Below are positions 11,295-26,054 of a DNA stretch of 64,000 nt, one piece after another. Source of the stretch: Beta vulgaris subsp. vulgaris (lineage: Eukaryota; Streptophyta; Magnoliopsida; Caryophyllales; Amaranthaceae). Made by a program: the position numbers and the translations under genes. A model generated the notes under the pieces. That model was not told where the DNA came from. It saw only the letters and a program-made list of their open reading frames with translations, and made no database searches. The stretch covers positions 28,427,365 to 28,491,364 of the forward strand of contig NC_079209.1 in the NCBI RefSeq assembly GCF_026745355.1, read 5' to 3'. Every line of letters begins with the position of its first letter. The first letter of the stretch is position 1.

Positions 11295-11580
11295 CACTAC
11301 TACAAAAAAGGGCAAAGATAACTGTTAAATAAGGCTTTACATAACAGTTTTGAGGTGTTATCCAAGTCAATGTAATGTAAAGTAAACATAACACCTGACG
11401 AAAGTGTTATGTTTGCCAGAGAAAACATAACAGTTATTTATAATACATGTTATGCCATTAGATAACACATTTTATAAATAAGTATTATGTTTGCTATTTA
11501 TATATAACACTTATCTTGAATAACTGTTATGGTTTCCTATATTATATATAACATATATTACCTATAACTATTATCTATTA
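11295..11580. repeat. Left terminal and subterminal repeats of CACTA-2
   Basis: The terminal repeat CACTACTACAAAAAAGGG is followed by about ten copies, in both orientations, of a GATAACAGTTA / GTGTTATGTTT motif. The same motif recurs at the right end (25850-26054), making it the probable transposase-complex binding site. Confidence 0.85.
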
Positions 11581-12603
11581 TTTTTTTTAAAAAATAATAA
11601 AATTATCATTTCACGCATATATTATTGGTCGTAGGCAGCAGGCAGACATTACAATACAATACCTGTATCTGTCGTATAATTAATACTCAACACATAAGAT
11701 CTAAACCAATAAATTGAATTGATATTCCAAACTTTCAAAATTCTTTATATTACAAAATAATTCAACTAATATTCATAAATCTAAACTTCTAAAAAAAACT
11801 ACTATATATACATATCAATATTAATCTAAATCATAAACAAAAATCAAATCTATCCTATATATAGCCACATTCACATGATATCAATATCCAAATCCAAAAA
11901 TATAATGTATGTCCAATAGTGGATTAAGGTTAAAAAATTTAGGCGGAAAGTTATAACTCATTCATCATTTGTGCTTCGTGTTGATCTCCGACATATGTAA
12001 TCCACAACTCCCTTAGTTCATCAATTTTCTCCTGAGAATAGTTTGGACCAATGCCTTGATAGTACTACATAAGTAATTACAAAATAAGTACTCATATACA
12101 AAAACTTGAAAAGTAATTAAACTTTTAATTAATCATGCACAAATTAATTTATCATAATCAAAATCTCTCCTCTCACTTTTTAATTTCTAGAGACCTATCA
12201 TGCATTCATGCTAATCCTTATTCCCTACACTACAACATGCAATAACAAGACGTTGATCACCCCTTAAACCAAATCGTCCTTCAGCATCACATATTAGCTA
12301 CAACAACCCATCATCACACACTAGCATAGTCACCTAATCCAAAAACCCACGCCACATCACTTGGCATCTTCATCAATAATCTCGCCAATACTCCATACAA
12401 ATCCTACCTCGTACACTATCACGCCCATGATCTTCATCACCGACCACATAATATTCATCTAACCTTCATCCTTATCAGGAATAGTAATAAAGTATTTTCA
12501 ACCAATTTATCCAAATTGCTCTTCATATCTCTAATATAATATAAATATAAATCTACGGTCTAAAAAATTCGTAATCATATAGAAATTAAAAAAAGCCAAA
12601 TTA
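11581..12603. other. Non-coding left interior of CACTA-2
   Basis: AT-rich sequence downstream of the Ptta-Ulp1 gene; probable 3' UTR and element filler. A segment near 11960-12060 (ATGTGCTTCG ... TCCTGAGAA region) could be a final exon of that gene, but I cannot place it. Confidence 0.4.
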
Positions 12604-15600
12604 TAACTAATGTTCAAGTACCTTATCAGGAATAACTAGTCGTCTCAACTGTACCGTCCCAAGCATGTAGCGACACACATAATATCCACAGTACAGAGTA
12701 CCAAGCGGTTGACGAGGGCACTATACACAAGAAATCACAAATACTTTAATATAGACAATGAAAAATATTTTTGTGTTATCAAAATAATGAAATGAAAGTC
12801 AGATACCTCTATTTGATTCCATCTAATTTCGGGATTCTTTTTGATCTTCTTGATATCTTTTCGATGGTACGTGCTAAATTTGATAATTCCCCTATGTGTT
12901 CATAACAAGTTTAGGCAAATAATAAAATAGTATATTAGTAATAAAATATAAATAGTCATTCAAGACTTACTCATTGATGATCTTTTTAGCAAATGGTCGA
13001 ACTTCATTTTCTACTCCTGCTGGATCTAACCAATACACCAATCCGTTCCAAGGACTAATAACAGCTAACATCCAATGTTTACTATATAATTGAATAAGTT
13101 AAGATGAAGAAAATAAAATCATTATAAATTTGAAAAACACCATAACTTTTGTACTCAAATAATAATTCATATAGACTAAACACAACACTTACTTCTCATT
13201 ATATGGTGCAAAAAAGAGTTGATTGATATTTTTGCCATCATTAGATGCAAAGATACAAGCCAAATAATCAGATCGTGGATCTCCTTCTTCTGTTGTCGTT
13301 GGTGTCAAAGGACTTAGAACATTGGTGTCACAAAATCCATATACTCCTGAAATCCCTTCTTTATAACAAACTTCACTCAAGTACCTAGAAAAACTTGTAG
13401 GTGTTATTTTAGAAAATATCAAAGTATCCAAAAACATAAAATCACTAGTTTGAAAAGGGCTACAAAATTTACTCACTTCATGAATATGGACATGTGAGTT
13501 GATCCAATCTCCTTTTGGAAGCACCAATCGAGCATATCCTCATAATCGATGGCAACATCATGTTCATTAGAAAATACTTTTGCGGAATTCTAATGGATAG
13601 TTTCTTGCCTCTTTTTCATCCTAAAGCTTGAATCTTAAAAGCTCGCACCAAACTAGTAGTCAACTTATCTTGATCTTTTGCAGTGATCGAGTACTTTCAA
13701 TGGATGATGATTGTGATGATGTTGTTCCAGGAGATGGTGTAGCCAACTGTGCTTGTGTATCATACCTTGACAAAATCCATGCAAGATATAACACTTGTCT
13801 ATGTATACGGAAATTATATGAATAAGATTTTGTGCAATAGAAGAAAAAATTAAATTTATTAATACCTTCTTGAATGGAAGAATCAAATGGGTTGGCCAAA
13901 GAATATAAGCGTCCTTAGCTTGGAATACATACTGAAATTCCTCAGTAGGGCATGGTAAAAGTGCACGAGGCTCAACAACCTTAATGATGGCAACACGACG
14001 TTAAGTACTCGACGAGATGCTATTATGAACACGTAGAACCTCTGTTGAGGTTGGTATGTACACTTTACCATTAGCAACAACCTTGAGCTCATTGTCACAT
14101 TCAATCGCCGAGCAACAATCACTCTCACCCTATTTATAAAAATAACATTAAATAATACATTGGAAAAATTAGAAAACTTCTTTATTTTCATCAATATTTA
14201 TTTAACAACACATCAAAAGGTATCTTACTTGTCTCCCAAAAGTAAACATTGGAATAATTAGAATACAATTAGAATTTATATAATAGTACATAATACCCCA
14301 GGGAAGGAGTTTTCATCTATGTCCGTTGTATGAGGTTCGGGGACTGTCGAAGAAGAAACTTGATGCATCTTACTTGTCTCCGTCCACAATACATGGTAGG
14401 GCTCTTGTTCATTATGAGGTTCAAGTTCTCGTTGAATTGGATTGTGATCTGAAGAAATGTTGGTATCTGCCTCTAGTTGGAGTTGAAATTGTTGAACACC
14501 TAGGCCAATCAAATTACCTAATTGAGAAGCATTAGACTCTTTATTATTAGAAACACCAATTTGGCTACCATTACACCCATGCCCATTAGAAAGACCCAAT
14601 TCACCACCGAAATTACCACCACTACAATTTGCTTTGAATTGACTCATTTGTTGACTCATCTGCTCTGGGCTAATCTGACAACATGTTGTAAGGAAGGACA
14701 TAACAAAATTTTGAGTGTTTCTCATTTCTCCCAACTCTGATCTTAAATTTTTTATTTCAGCCTTCATTTGGCTATGTGGTTGTGGCCGGTTAAATCCAAA
14801 ATAATCTGTGTTTGTCACACCTAAACCAACACCCCTGACACAACCACCATGCTCTGGTTTCTCAATTGCTTTTGATAAAATATCATCTCGACCTTCTGCA
14901 ACAATTTCTCCTCTACTTTATTGTGCCTCCAAAGATTGCTAGAACCAAGAACAATTTTATATATTAAAGTTACTATAATTTATATTATTACAATTACAGT
15001 AATCTAACTTATAAAATGTGCTAAAAGTTTCGTACAATTGATTCAGCGATTTTTAAATCATTAGGATTCTTAAATATCATTGTTCCATCTTTGACATCAG
15101 AATGAGCTCTAAGCCTGGTCAAATGTCGAGGAACTATATGCGCATTTATCCCTCTCTTCTCAAGGTCCTTTGCCTAAAAAGTCACAAATTCGTAAGAAAA
15201 CATAGTTTACAAAAATTAGAGTTCAAAGTTAATTGCACCAGGCTGTTTGAAACGTACAATCTCTTCCTCAACACGATAGCTTGATTTTCTATTATCCTTC
15301 ACTTTTTTCCGATTTTTTTCACTTAATTCCTGCATAAATAATGATATAATTCAACATAAGTAACATTTTTATATATCTGGTTATAAATAAGGTTTGTAAG
15401 AATTGATACCTTAAACTTAGGATCTATTGATGTTTTAAGAAATTGGTCCTAGTCTTCCTGAGTGATCCATGGATATAACCCTGGTTTTGTCTTCACCAGT
15501 TGTCCCCTGGAAGTGTACAACCACTCCTTTCTCAATCTTGCTTTAAAAATGCGGAATGCAATAGCAGCTCGCGATAAGATATAACGTTTACGACATTCTA

Positions 15601-15715
15601 ATATTGTGAAGCCTTTCTGCATAATGCAAAGGTCATTTATTAGTACATTATCATCAATAAAAGGGTATACATTAAACACAGTAAGAATTTATGGAGCTTA
15701 TACTAATTGTCCTTT

Positions 15716-15874
15716 GTCAACAGTTTATATAATGTCAGCATAACTCATATTACTATGGGTACTAATGTAACTGCCACAAACTTTACTGTGATTATTGACT
15801 CTGGCACTTCATTTACTCACTTGACTGAACCAGCTTATAGTCATATTAGATTTGCAGTGAATATAAAGGGGTGA
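15716..15874 (+). pseudogene. Captured exon of a pepsin-like (A1) aspartic protease inside CACTA-2
   Basis: Frame +3 reads LYNVSITHITMGTNV, then FTVIIDSGTSFTHLTEPAYS, then a stop. The motif IIDSGTSFT is the second catalytic motif of plant extracellular or membrane-anchored aspartyl proteases of the APF1-like group, where YNVSI...DSGTSFTYL...PAY is typical. A CAG acceptor-like site precedes the matching region at 15721-15723. Only this ~50-residue piece is recognisable, and it lies on the strand opposite to the transposon genes, in an intron. It is therefore a transduplicated gene fragment, not a gene. Confidence 0.82.
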
Positions 15875-16373
15875 AACTCTCAATGATGCCATAACATGCA
15901 AGAAAAGTGGCAACAAGAGGTGCCACAACAATTTCAGGGAAGCGGAAGATTAATCCCACCTATTAATCATGAAGTTGGGATATATAAAAGCATATAGTGC
16001 TTTAGATCCAAGTCTTTCAAATTCATCTCCGTTTTCAGTAGAAGAGCTTGCACATCTTTGAATGCTGACTTTGTCATACATCGAATGCAGTAAACTATGT
16101 ATGAGATAGATTGTAGAGCTCATTAGGAGAATTCTATTGTCCAACTTTTGGTATGTAAACAAGTTAAAATTCCATTGTTATAGATACTTTTAGGGTGACT
16201 TAGAAGAAAGACCTGTGAATTGTGAAGTAAAATCATACATCAGAGAGTTAATGAACATACTTCAGTGCTGTAAGAGTCAAGGTTGAGCCCAGAAGCAAGA
16301 TTCTTGTGGGCATATGGAACATGATATCAACCATCTAGATAATTGTCACAGAACACCTGAAACTTTACTGTGA

Positions 16374-16632
16374 TGTATTTGTGGTAATGCAACTGAGACA
16401 CATAAGCACCTGTTTTCTTATTGTGCTTTCAGTCGCCAGCTGTTACCAGCCATGCTCAGATGGATCGGAATGGATTTCAGACAAAGGGATTTAGTTCAGT
16501 GGAGCAACTGGACAAGAAGGGCTTATAAAGGATCCAAAATGAGGAAGCAAGTGATGTACACAGTTCTAGCAGTAGTTGCTTACCCAATTTGAAAAACTAG
16601 GAATGAAGCATTCTGGTTTTCGAAAAATACTA
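16374..16632 (+). pseudogene. LINE carboxy-terminal fragment (zf-RVT region)
   Basis: The frame reads CICGNATETHKHLFSYCAFS, then a Trp/Arg-rich stretch (MLRWIGMDFRQRD, WSNWTRRAYKG), and ends near AYPI-stop-KTRNEAFWF. This is the Cys/His motif followed by the [IV]WKxRN signature found after the reverse transcriptase of plant LINEs. No RT domain is adjacent, so it is a small remnant in the intron of the Ptta-Ulp1 gene. Confidence 0.8.
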
Positions 16633-18050
16633 CACTCTACAGAACTATAAGGTGAGCTAAGCGGCACGAAGAATTACCTAAATCTGCAAGTATCCTCCAC
16701 GGGACAAAAAGCCCCAGCATATACGATGGCATTATACTGATTGTAACTGATAGCTATATATAAACCACCGCAAAAATATGACCAGATCAGAACCACGTGT
16801 ATGGTAAATTTCTAAAATAGCTAAATAGTCAACAGGAAATAGCTACACAGGCAGAAAGAAATAACCTGGTTTACTGACCCCAAAGCTCCCCTCAAATTCT
16901 GTGGTGCTATTTCAGAAATGTACACAGGAACCTATATAAGCCATAGTAGCTCATAAATTCAGAGCCTTGTTTTCTCATAATTCTCCATGATATTACGGTA
17001 AGGAAAGAGAGACAGGAAATGAGGACTATTTCAGTGAAACGAGCCTAAAAGATAGATGATTGTTGGAAATGCGTGCAGTACTGGAGCTGGCAGGAGACAC
17101 CCAGCCTCCATGTTGTATCATCTAATCCACCGACACCAGATTTGACAATAATAAATGCATCCACGACTAACTTGGGGACTAAAGCAAATTCTATAATGAC
17201 TTACCCTGATTTTATACCAAAACATGGAGCCTCTTTGGCTTCAGGCTCCCATTCTTCAAAAAAGCTAAATGGAGATTTATAGTGTTTAACTTAGCAGACT
17301 TCTTGTGCTCTGCACCTAAAGTGTTCACCTTCATCCATATTACTGTCTAAAAAGAATAAAATTGCATAAAAGAGTACAGAAGCAAATTGCTAACAGCTAC
17401 CCAAAGTAAAGCTACGCATGTGAAGCAGCAAAATGATCTATTTATCCATGTATTAAAGAGTTCCCTAGGGGACAAGCAGAACTCGTCCACGAGTAACACA
17501 GAAGTAAATGAAGAAAAACTAGTTCATCCACTAATATAATTCTCCTCATAGTCACTGGACAGGTTCATCTCTCCCACTAATATCAAACGAACTATATCAC
17601 CCAAAAGCAGTAACTTCACAGTTCACAGTGTAGGAACAGGTGACTCCCAGTGGCAGCTCCTTCCTTACTTAAGACACATACATTTAAAGAGATTAAAAGA
17701 ATGGCTCATTAGCTGTACTTGTTATACAATTTAGCAACCTCTCATCGATCTCTAAACTGTTTAGTAGATATATTTCCACATTTGATTCTCCACATTTATA
17801 CATGTGGAAGATTAACGTCTTGTTCTTTTCACTTTCCGGAAGTAAGAGTGGATAAAGAAAAATAAATTAGATAAAGAAAATTAGTTTAGATAGGCCTAAC
17901 AAGTTCAAATAAGGGACACCTAAATTCTATTTACAAGTCAAACTAAAAAAACCTCATACAAGGGTCAAAAAAATAATAGAAGCGGAAAAAAGTGAAAAAG
18001 ATAAAACCTGAGTAATAGTAAAAGCAATTACACAAAGAATAGTAAAAACA
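16633..18050. other. Unassigned intronic DNA of CACTA-2
   Basis: Higher-complexity sequence unlike the AT-rich rest of the element, with one open stretch on + (17073-17282, 69 residues, Ser/Asn-rich) that I do not recognise. It may hold further acquired fragments. No RNA gene or repeat seen. Confidence 0.4.
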
Positions 18051-18373
18051 TTTACTTACGGTTATCGACTCGTAAAGTGAATTCTTTAGCTCTTTAGGAA
18101 CATCACCCCACCGTAGGTAGTTGATGTCTACACTCTCACGAACAAGTACACCAAGATAAGTGCAGTTGGTCGTTCGATGATCCCCACATGGAACCTTTCT
18201 TCTATTCCATTCAAGTGGAATTTTCGACCCTCCTGAATTGCCTTCCCTACTTTTGCACATACTGTGCGACCTCTGCCGCCCTCATGTTCAGCCCTATTAC
18301 CATCATCATCATACTCAGTCTCCGAGGTTGCATTCTCTTGAGGTACCATGTCACGCTTTCGCCCCTTTGCCAT

Positions 18374-21120
<2,747 letters not shown>

Positions 21121-24100
21121 TCAATTTTTTTCTTCATTAAGTTTTTCGAAGCCGCTTTCGAGATGCCTTTTTTTTTTCTTACTTTCTTGAATCCATTCAC
21201 CTTCATTGTGATCATCTCGTATGTACACGGATGCATCATCTAAACTATCATCTTCTACATGAACCTTCCTAGATGGACTTTCCTCCAACTCATCATCATT
21301 ATAATCATCAATGTCATAACGAGACCTCGGTGTTAGAACTATCGATTTTGTCGTATCAGCCGGATCAGTTACATAAAACACTTGTTTTGCTTGGCTGGCT
21401 AAGATGTATGGATCGTCCTTGTGGCCGAGCTTTTGAAGGTTGACTAAGGTGAACCCTAGATCATCGTTTTCAACTCCAGTGTTATTGTCAACCCATTTGC
21501 ATATGAAAATAGGTATTGAAAAACAAGAGTAATGCAACTCACAAATCTCTTCAATGACTCCATAGTAGTACATTGAATCATATATGGGGCAATTGTCTTT
21601 CGCACTTGCAAAATGCATAGCTTCAGCTTCTAAGCTTACTCCACTATTTTGCATTGTACTATTTTGATCTTGCTCCCATGTGTAGAATGTGTAACCATTG
21701 ATAACATATCCAGAGTAAAAAGAGGCATTGAAATTTGGGCCATAAGCTAAACTCTTGAGTCGATTAGAAACCAAATTTGAAGATTCCTCAAACTCACTCA
21801 TTATTTCATCTTTGAACCACCTACTGAATGATTTGCAATGTTCACTTGCTAACGTTTTTGCGTTAACTCTTAGGAGTTGTTCCCTTAAATAAGACATGTG
21901 GCGTTTGACATACGGTATGACTTCCGACTCATTATGAAGAATATAAGTGTGTGCCATGTTCCATGAATCATGAGACATGTCACGTTGTTTATGACCTATG
22001 GTCCCCTTTCCGTCCAATCTTCCACTATGTCGAGTTGTAGGGAGCCCTATCGTCTTTGTCAATCCCACAAAACCACCACTAAACTCTATAGCATTCTCAT
22101 AAAAAACACGCTCCGCGATACAACCTTCCGGATGATGGTGATTTTTCACATACCTCTTATATGTTTTCATCTGCCTTTCAAAGGGATATTGATTTCTCAA
22201 ATACACTGGACCACAAAATCTGACCTCTCTCACCAGGTGAATCGGTTAAATGAACCATAACGTCGAAAAATGATGGAGGAAAGTACATCTCCATTTGGCA
22301 CAACACGACAACAATATCATTCTCCAATGTAGTCAACTCTTCTGGGTCAAGAACTTTGCTATATATCGCATTGAAGAAATGACACAGTCTAATAATGGCG
22401 TATCTAACTTTTTTAGGAAGAATTGAACGAATAGCCACAGGTAACAAATATTGCAACAAAATATGGCAATCATGAGACTTAAGGCCCACAAGTTTCAGAG
22501 TTTCCATCGACACCAAGTTTCGCATATTGGACGAATAACCCTCTGGCACTTTGACACCCGCTAAACACTCACAAAACTCCTTCTTCTCTTTTCTTGACAA
22601 CGTATACGCTGCAGGAGGTAAGTATTTTCGAGTTCCATCATCAACAACATGTAGTTCCCTTCTAATGCCCATTGCCTTCAAATCATCTCGAGCTTTAACA
22701 CCGTCTTTTGTCTTCCCAGGGACATTCAATAATGTACTAATCAAACTATCACATACATTCTTCTCGATATGCATCACATCTAGTGAATGACGGACAAAGA
22801 GGAATCTCCAATAAGGTAGGCGCCAAAAATATGGACACTTCTTGTATCCTTAATATTTTGAAGCACCTCCTCACCACTCTTAACCTTAGGACGTCCCACA
22901 AAACATTGTTTACCATTAAATATTTTTTTCAACTTACGATAATGATGATTACAAGGTAGAAATTGACGATTATCATTGAAAACATTCTTTCCAGATGCTG
23001 TTAACCACATTCCTTGCAAACCGTCCTCACATATAGGACAAGCAGCCTTTCCTTTCGTTGTATATCCCGAAAGATTACCATAAGCTGGATAATCTTGGAT
23101 AGTACAAAACAACATTGCTCTTAGAGTGAACTTTTCCTTATGATAAGAGTCGAACACTTCCACACCTTGTTCCCATAGGATGTTCAAATCATCAATAAGA
23201 GGTTCCAAGTACACGTCAATGTTATTTCCGGGTTATTTTGGCCCAGATATCAATAGAGTAAGCATCTGTACTTTCTTTTCATACACAAATTAGGAGCAAG
23301 TTGTAAGTCACCAAAATCACAAGCCAATACTATGGGTGCTACTAAGGGAACCAAATGGATTCATACCATCAGTGGACAATGCAAGACGTAGGTTCCGTTT
23401 TTCTTTACAAAACTCGGGGAATTTACCATCTATAAAGCTCCATTGGGGTGAGTCACTGCGGTGTCTAAGTTTCCATCCTCTTTTACGTCCATAATGGTGC
23501 CATGTCAACTGCTCAGCGGTATTTGGATCTGAAAACAATTGTTTAAACCTTGGTATTATTGGAAAATACCATAATACCTTAGCCGGTACTTCTTTCTTCT
23601 TGTACCGTGAGGCATTGCAAACAGAACAACTCTCTAACAATTCACTTCCATTACGGTATAACATGCAATCGTTAGGACAAGCATGAATTTTCTCACAAGG
23701 CAAGCCCATTGAGCCTAATACCTTTTTTGCCTCATTGTACTACTTGGGAGGACATTTCCTCCGAAAACATGTCTTTCATCATTCAAGAAGAGAACTAAAA
23801 CTTGCATCAGTCCAACCACCACTAGCCTTTAAATTATACAACTTAAGCACACCCGATAATTTCGTGTATTTACAGCCTGGGTATAATGGCTGCTCAGAAT
23901 CACTTACCAACCTCTCGAATGCAACACGATCCCCATTGTAATCATCCTCATTTACACGCGAGAAAAGGTCCTCTATTCCATCGCCCTCATTAAAAGTATC
24001 CTCCATTTTATACTCCATATGTTTAGAAGCATGAGCTGAAGTTTTTTCCCTAGATTCTCCGTGCCAAATCCAACGTGTATATGTTCTATCAAATGCCCAT

Positions 24101-24282
24101 TTTTCCAAATGGTTGAGTATCTGGTCAACTCTCTGATGCATAATATTATGGCACATGAAGCAAGGACACCGTAACTTAGATTGACCTCCACTATTTCCCA
24201 CAGCAAAAGTTATAAATTCCCTAATTCCAGCATTATACTCTTCGTCCCCTGGCTTGGACGTCCATATCCAACTTCGATCCAT
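21121..24282 (-). pseudogene. TNP2-type CACTA transposase of CACTA-2, degenerate
   Basis: Starts MDRSWIWTSKPGDEEYN at 24282 with the transposase-associated domain (RCPCFMCHN zinc-binding piece). The TNP2 core follows: IHACPNDCMLYRN, LRLALSTDGMNPFGSLSS with the first catalytic Asp, TIQDYPAYGNLSGY with the second, ACPICEDG, and VMHIEKNVCDSL. DUF4218 (LPKKVRYAIIRLC, 22440-22400) and DUF4216 (QVFYVTDPADTTKSIV, 21400-21340) complete the family order. Breaks include two adjacent TGA codons and one TAG at 23710-23785, a degraded stretch at 23220-23320 with a TAA where the family has Gln after GPK, and a frameshift near 22830. The catalytic Asp residues remain. An intact protein would cut the element ends in the nucleus. 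Confidence 0.93.
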
Positions 24283-25849
24283 TACTACAAACCAAGTGAC
24301 AATTGGTACAGTTCAAAACAAATAAATTATTTCTAAATGATCTTTAAAAAAATTCTTATATCGAGCATACAAAGGGTGCGCTTCTTAACTTGTATATATT
24401 AAAACAAAGGTTCTTAAGCAAATCATATCTTATTATTTTAGTGTTATAGTTTATAAAAGGAGGAAAATTGAGTACCATATAAATATAAATATTATACAAA
24501 GATGATTCTCCTTTTATTTCATTTTAAATCATTTAAAAAAGTGTCATGCAAAACAACAAGTTGTTATGTTAAAGAGCATATATATGAATGTCGACTATCC
24601 CCTTTTGTAATATTTTCTAACTTTAGAGCACACTTTCTAACTACAACGTTCTATTGTATAAAAAAGACAAAGCAAGTGAATGCGTTGAATATGAAAAATC
24701 TAATTAAAGAGACAAAAGAACAAACAATCAAATGTTTGGTATTGATTTATGAAAACATTGAATAAAATGTTCGATATTGATTTATTATTAAACCCTAAAC
24801 CCTATTATTAAACTCTCGTTCATTATACAAATATCAAAATCCTAAATTGTATTAAAACAAGATAATTAATTGAAACTCACCCTAGAGTGGGTCTCTCCTT
24901 GGAGGAGCATCAAGAACAATAAAAACTTTAGGTGCTAGTTTGTTAGAGACATACATTGGACCTTGGAGCTTACGAGATGTCAAAAAATATTTCTGTTCTA
25001 ATCCAAGTGATATAACAGCACACAGAACAAATTTGCAATTTAATGATTTCTAATTTCTCTCTCCTGTCTCCTCCTTCCCAAATTATCACTCCTCTCTGCA
25101 ACTTTCTGCCATCTAATACCTTTAATTGTATAACAGAGATGGTAAAATCCAGTCCAAATCTCTCCCAAAAATAACAAACAAGTTTAGACTGCTCCAGTAC
25201 CAAATAAACATAGCGTGATGTAATAAAATCAATTATACAGTAGAACATCACTAGCACCTAAAGTTGAATTTTCTCCCCACATATGTATACGACATTCTAT
25301 ATACAAATTTCGCAAGTTCAGAAAACAAATATAGTAATTAAATAATTTAATTTTAAATTACCAATCCAAGAAACAAGAAAATTGATTCAATTAACAAAAT
25401 TTGAACAATAAAGCCACCAAAATCAATTTCTTTATGTATTAGGAATAAACAAGGACTTGAAAATTAAGAATTACCTGTAAATTGTTGGCAAGAAAGGCGA
25501 TTGTAGTAGTTGATTTCTCCAAAAACGGATTGCTAAGTAGAAATTGCAAATTGCGAAGTCTGTTGTAGTGGAATTTGTCACGGGCCGAATGAATTTGTCA
25601 CGGGCCGAATGAATTCGTCTGCTGCAATGGAATTGTCGTCAGATAGCAATGGTGAGGGAACCGGAGGTATGTAGCAATGGTGAGGGGAACCGCGGAGGTA
25701 TGTAGCAATGGTGAGGGGTAAAGCAACTGGCAACTAACTTGAAAAGATACGTGAGTAAAAGCAAGTGCTCCTAATTTTTAGTTGGGGCGTTTTTTTTTTA
25801 CAATTTAATTATTTTGACAAATTTATTATTATTAATAATAAAATAAAGA
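24283..25849. promoter_or_regulatory. Upstream region of the CACTA-2 transposase gene
   Basis: AT-rich sequence 5' of the TNP2 start on the minus strand, containing a probable leader and promoter. Short tandem duplications lie near its outer end: TTGTCACGGGCCGAATGAAT twice at 25576-25616 and GTAGCAATGGTGAGGG three times at 25640-25720. No gene seen; the promoter role is inferred from position. Confidence 0.45.
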
Positions 25850-26054
25850 TAACATTTTTTATTATTCTCATAAAAAAAATTAAAACATCACAAGCAAAGA
25901 TAACAGAAATCAAAATAAGTGTTAAGTGATAAATTCTCAATCCAACTTAAGATAACAGTTACACGGGTAAAATGTTAAGTTTAGACTTTACATAACGTTT
26001 GCTTAAATAAGAGTTAAGTTAGGGGTGTTATGTTTGCCCTTTTTTGTAGTAGTG
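25850..26054. repeat. Right subterminal repeats and terminal repeat of CACTA-2
   Basis: Copies of GATAACAGTTA / GTTATGTTTGCC in both orientations lead into the inverted terminal repeat, which reads inward CACTACTACAAAAAAGGG. Confidence 0.85.

Larger units (their letters stand above)
12604..18373 (-). pseudogene. Ptta/Transposase_24 - Ulp1 protease fusion gene of CACTA-2, many exons, degenerate
   Basis: Starts with MAKGRKRDMVPQENA at 18373. The following pieces match Ptta proteins: TYLGVLVRESVDINYLRWGD then VPKELKNSLYESI (about 18150-18060, one frameshift before), FRIFKARLRKEWLYTSRG with YPWITQEDW (15570-15440), the coiled coil KAEIKNLRSELGEMRNTQNF (14770-14690), and VVANGKVYIPT ... WPTHLILPFKK (14080-13870, one stop). 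The protease follows: FSRYLSEVCYKEG (13400-13350), KHWMLAVISPWNGL with catalytic His at 13075-13077, YWLDPAG with Asp, and PRQPLGTLYCGYYVCRYM with Cys at 12688-12690. The complete C48 catalytic set is present in readable frame. The large gap 15700-18050 acts as an intron and carries captured fragments. In related elements the Ptta part binds element DNA; the protease's role is unknown. Confidence 0.85.

Noticed and set aside
17073..17282. 69-residue open frame in CACTA-2
   Set aside because: No domain or splice context recognised; it may be part of an acquired fragment but cannot be supported as a gene.
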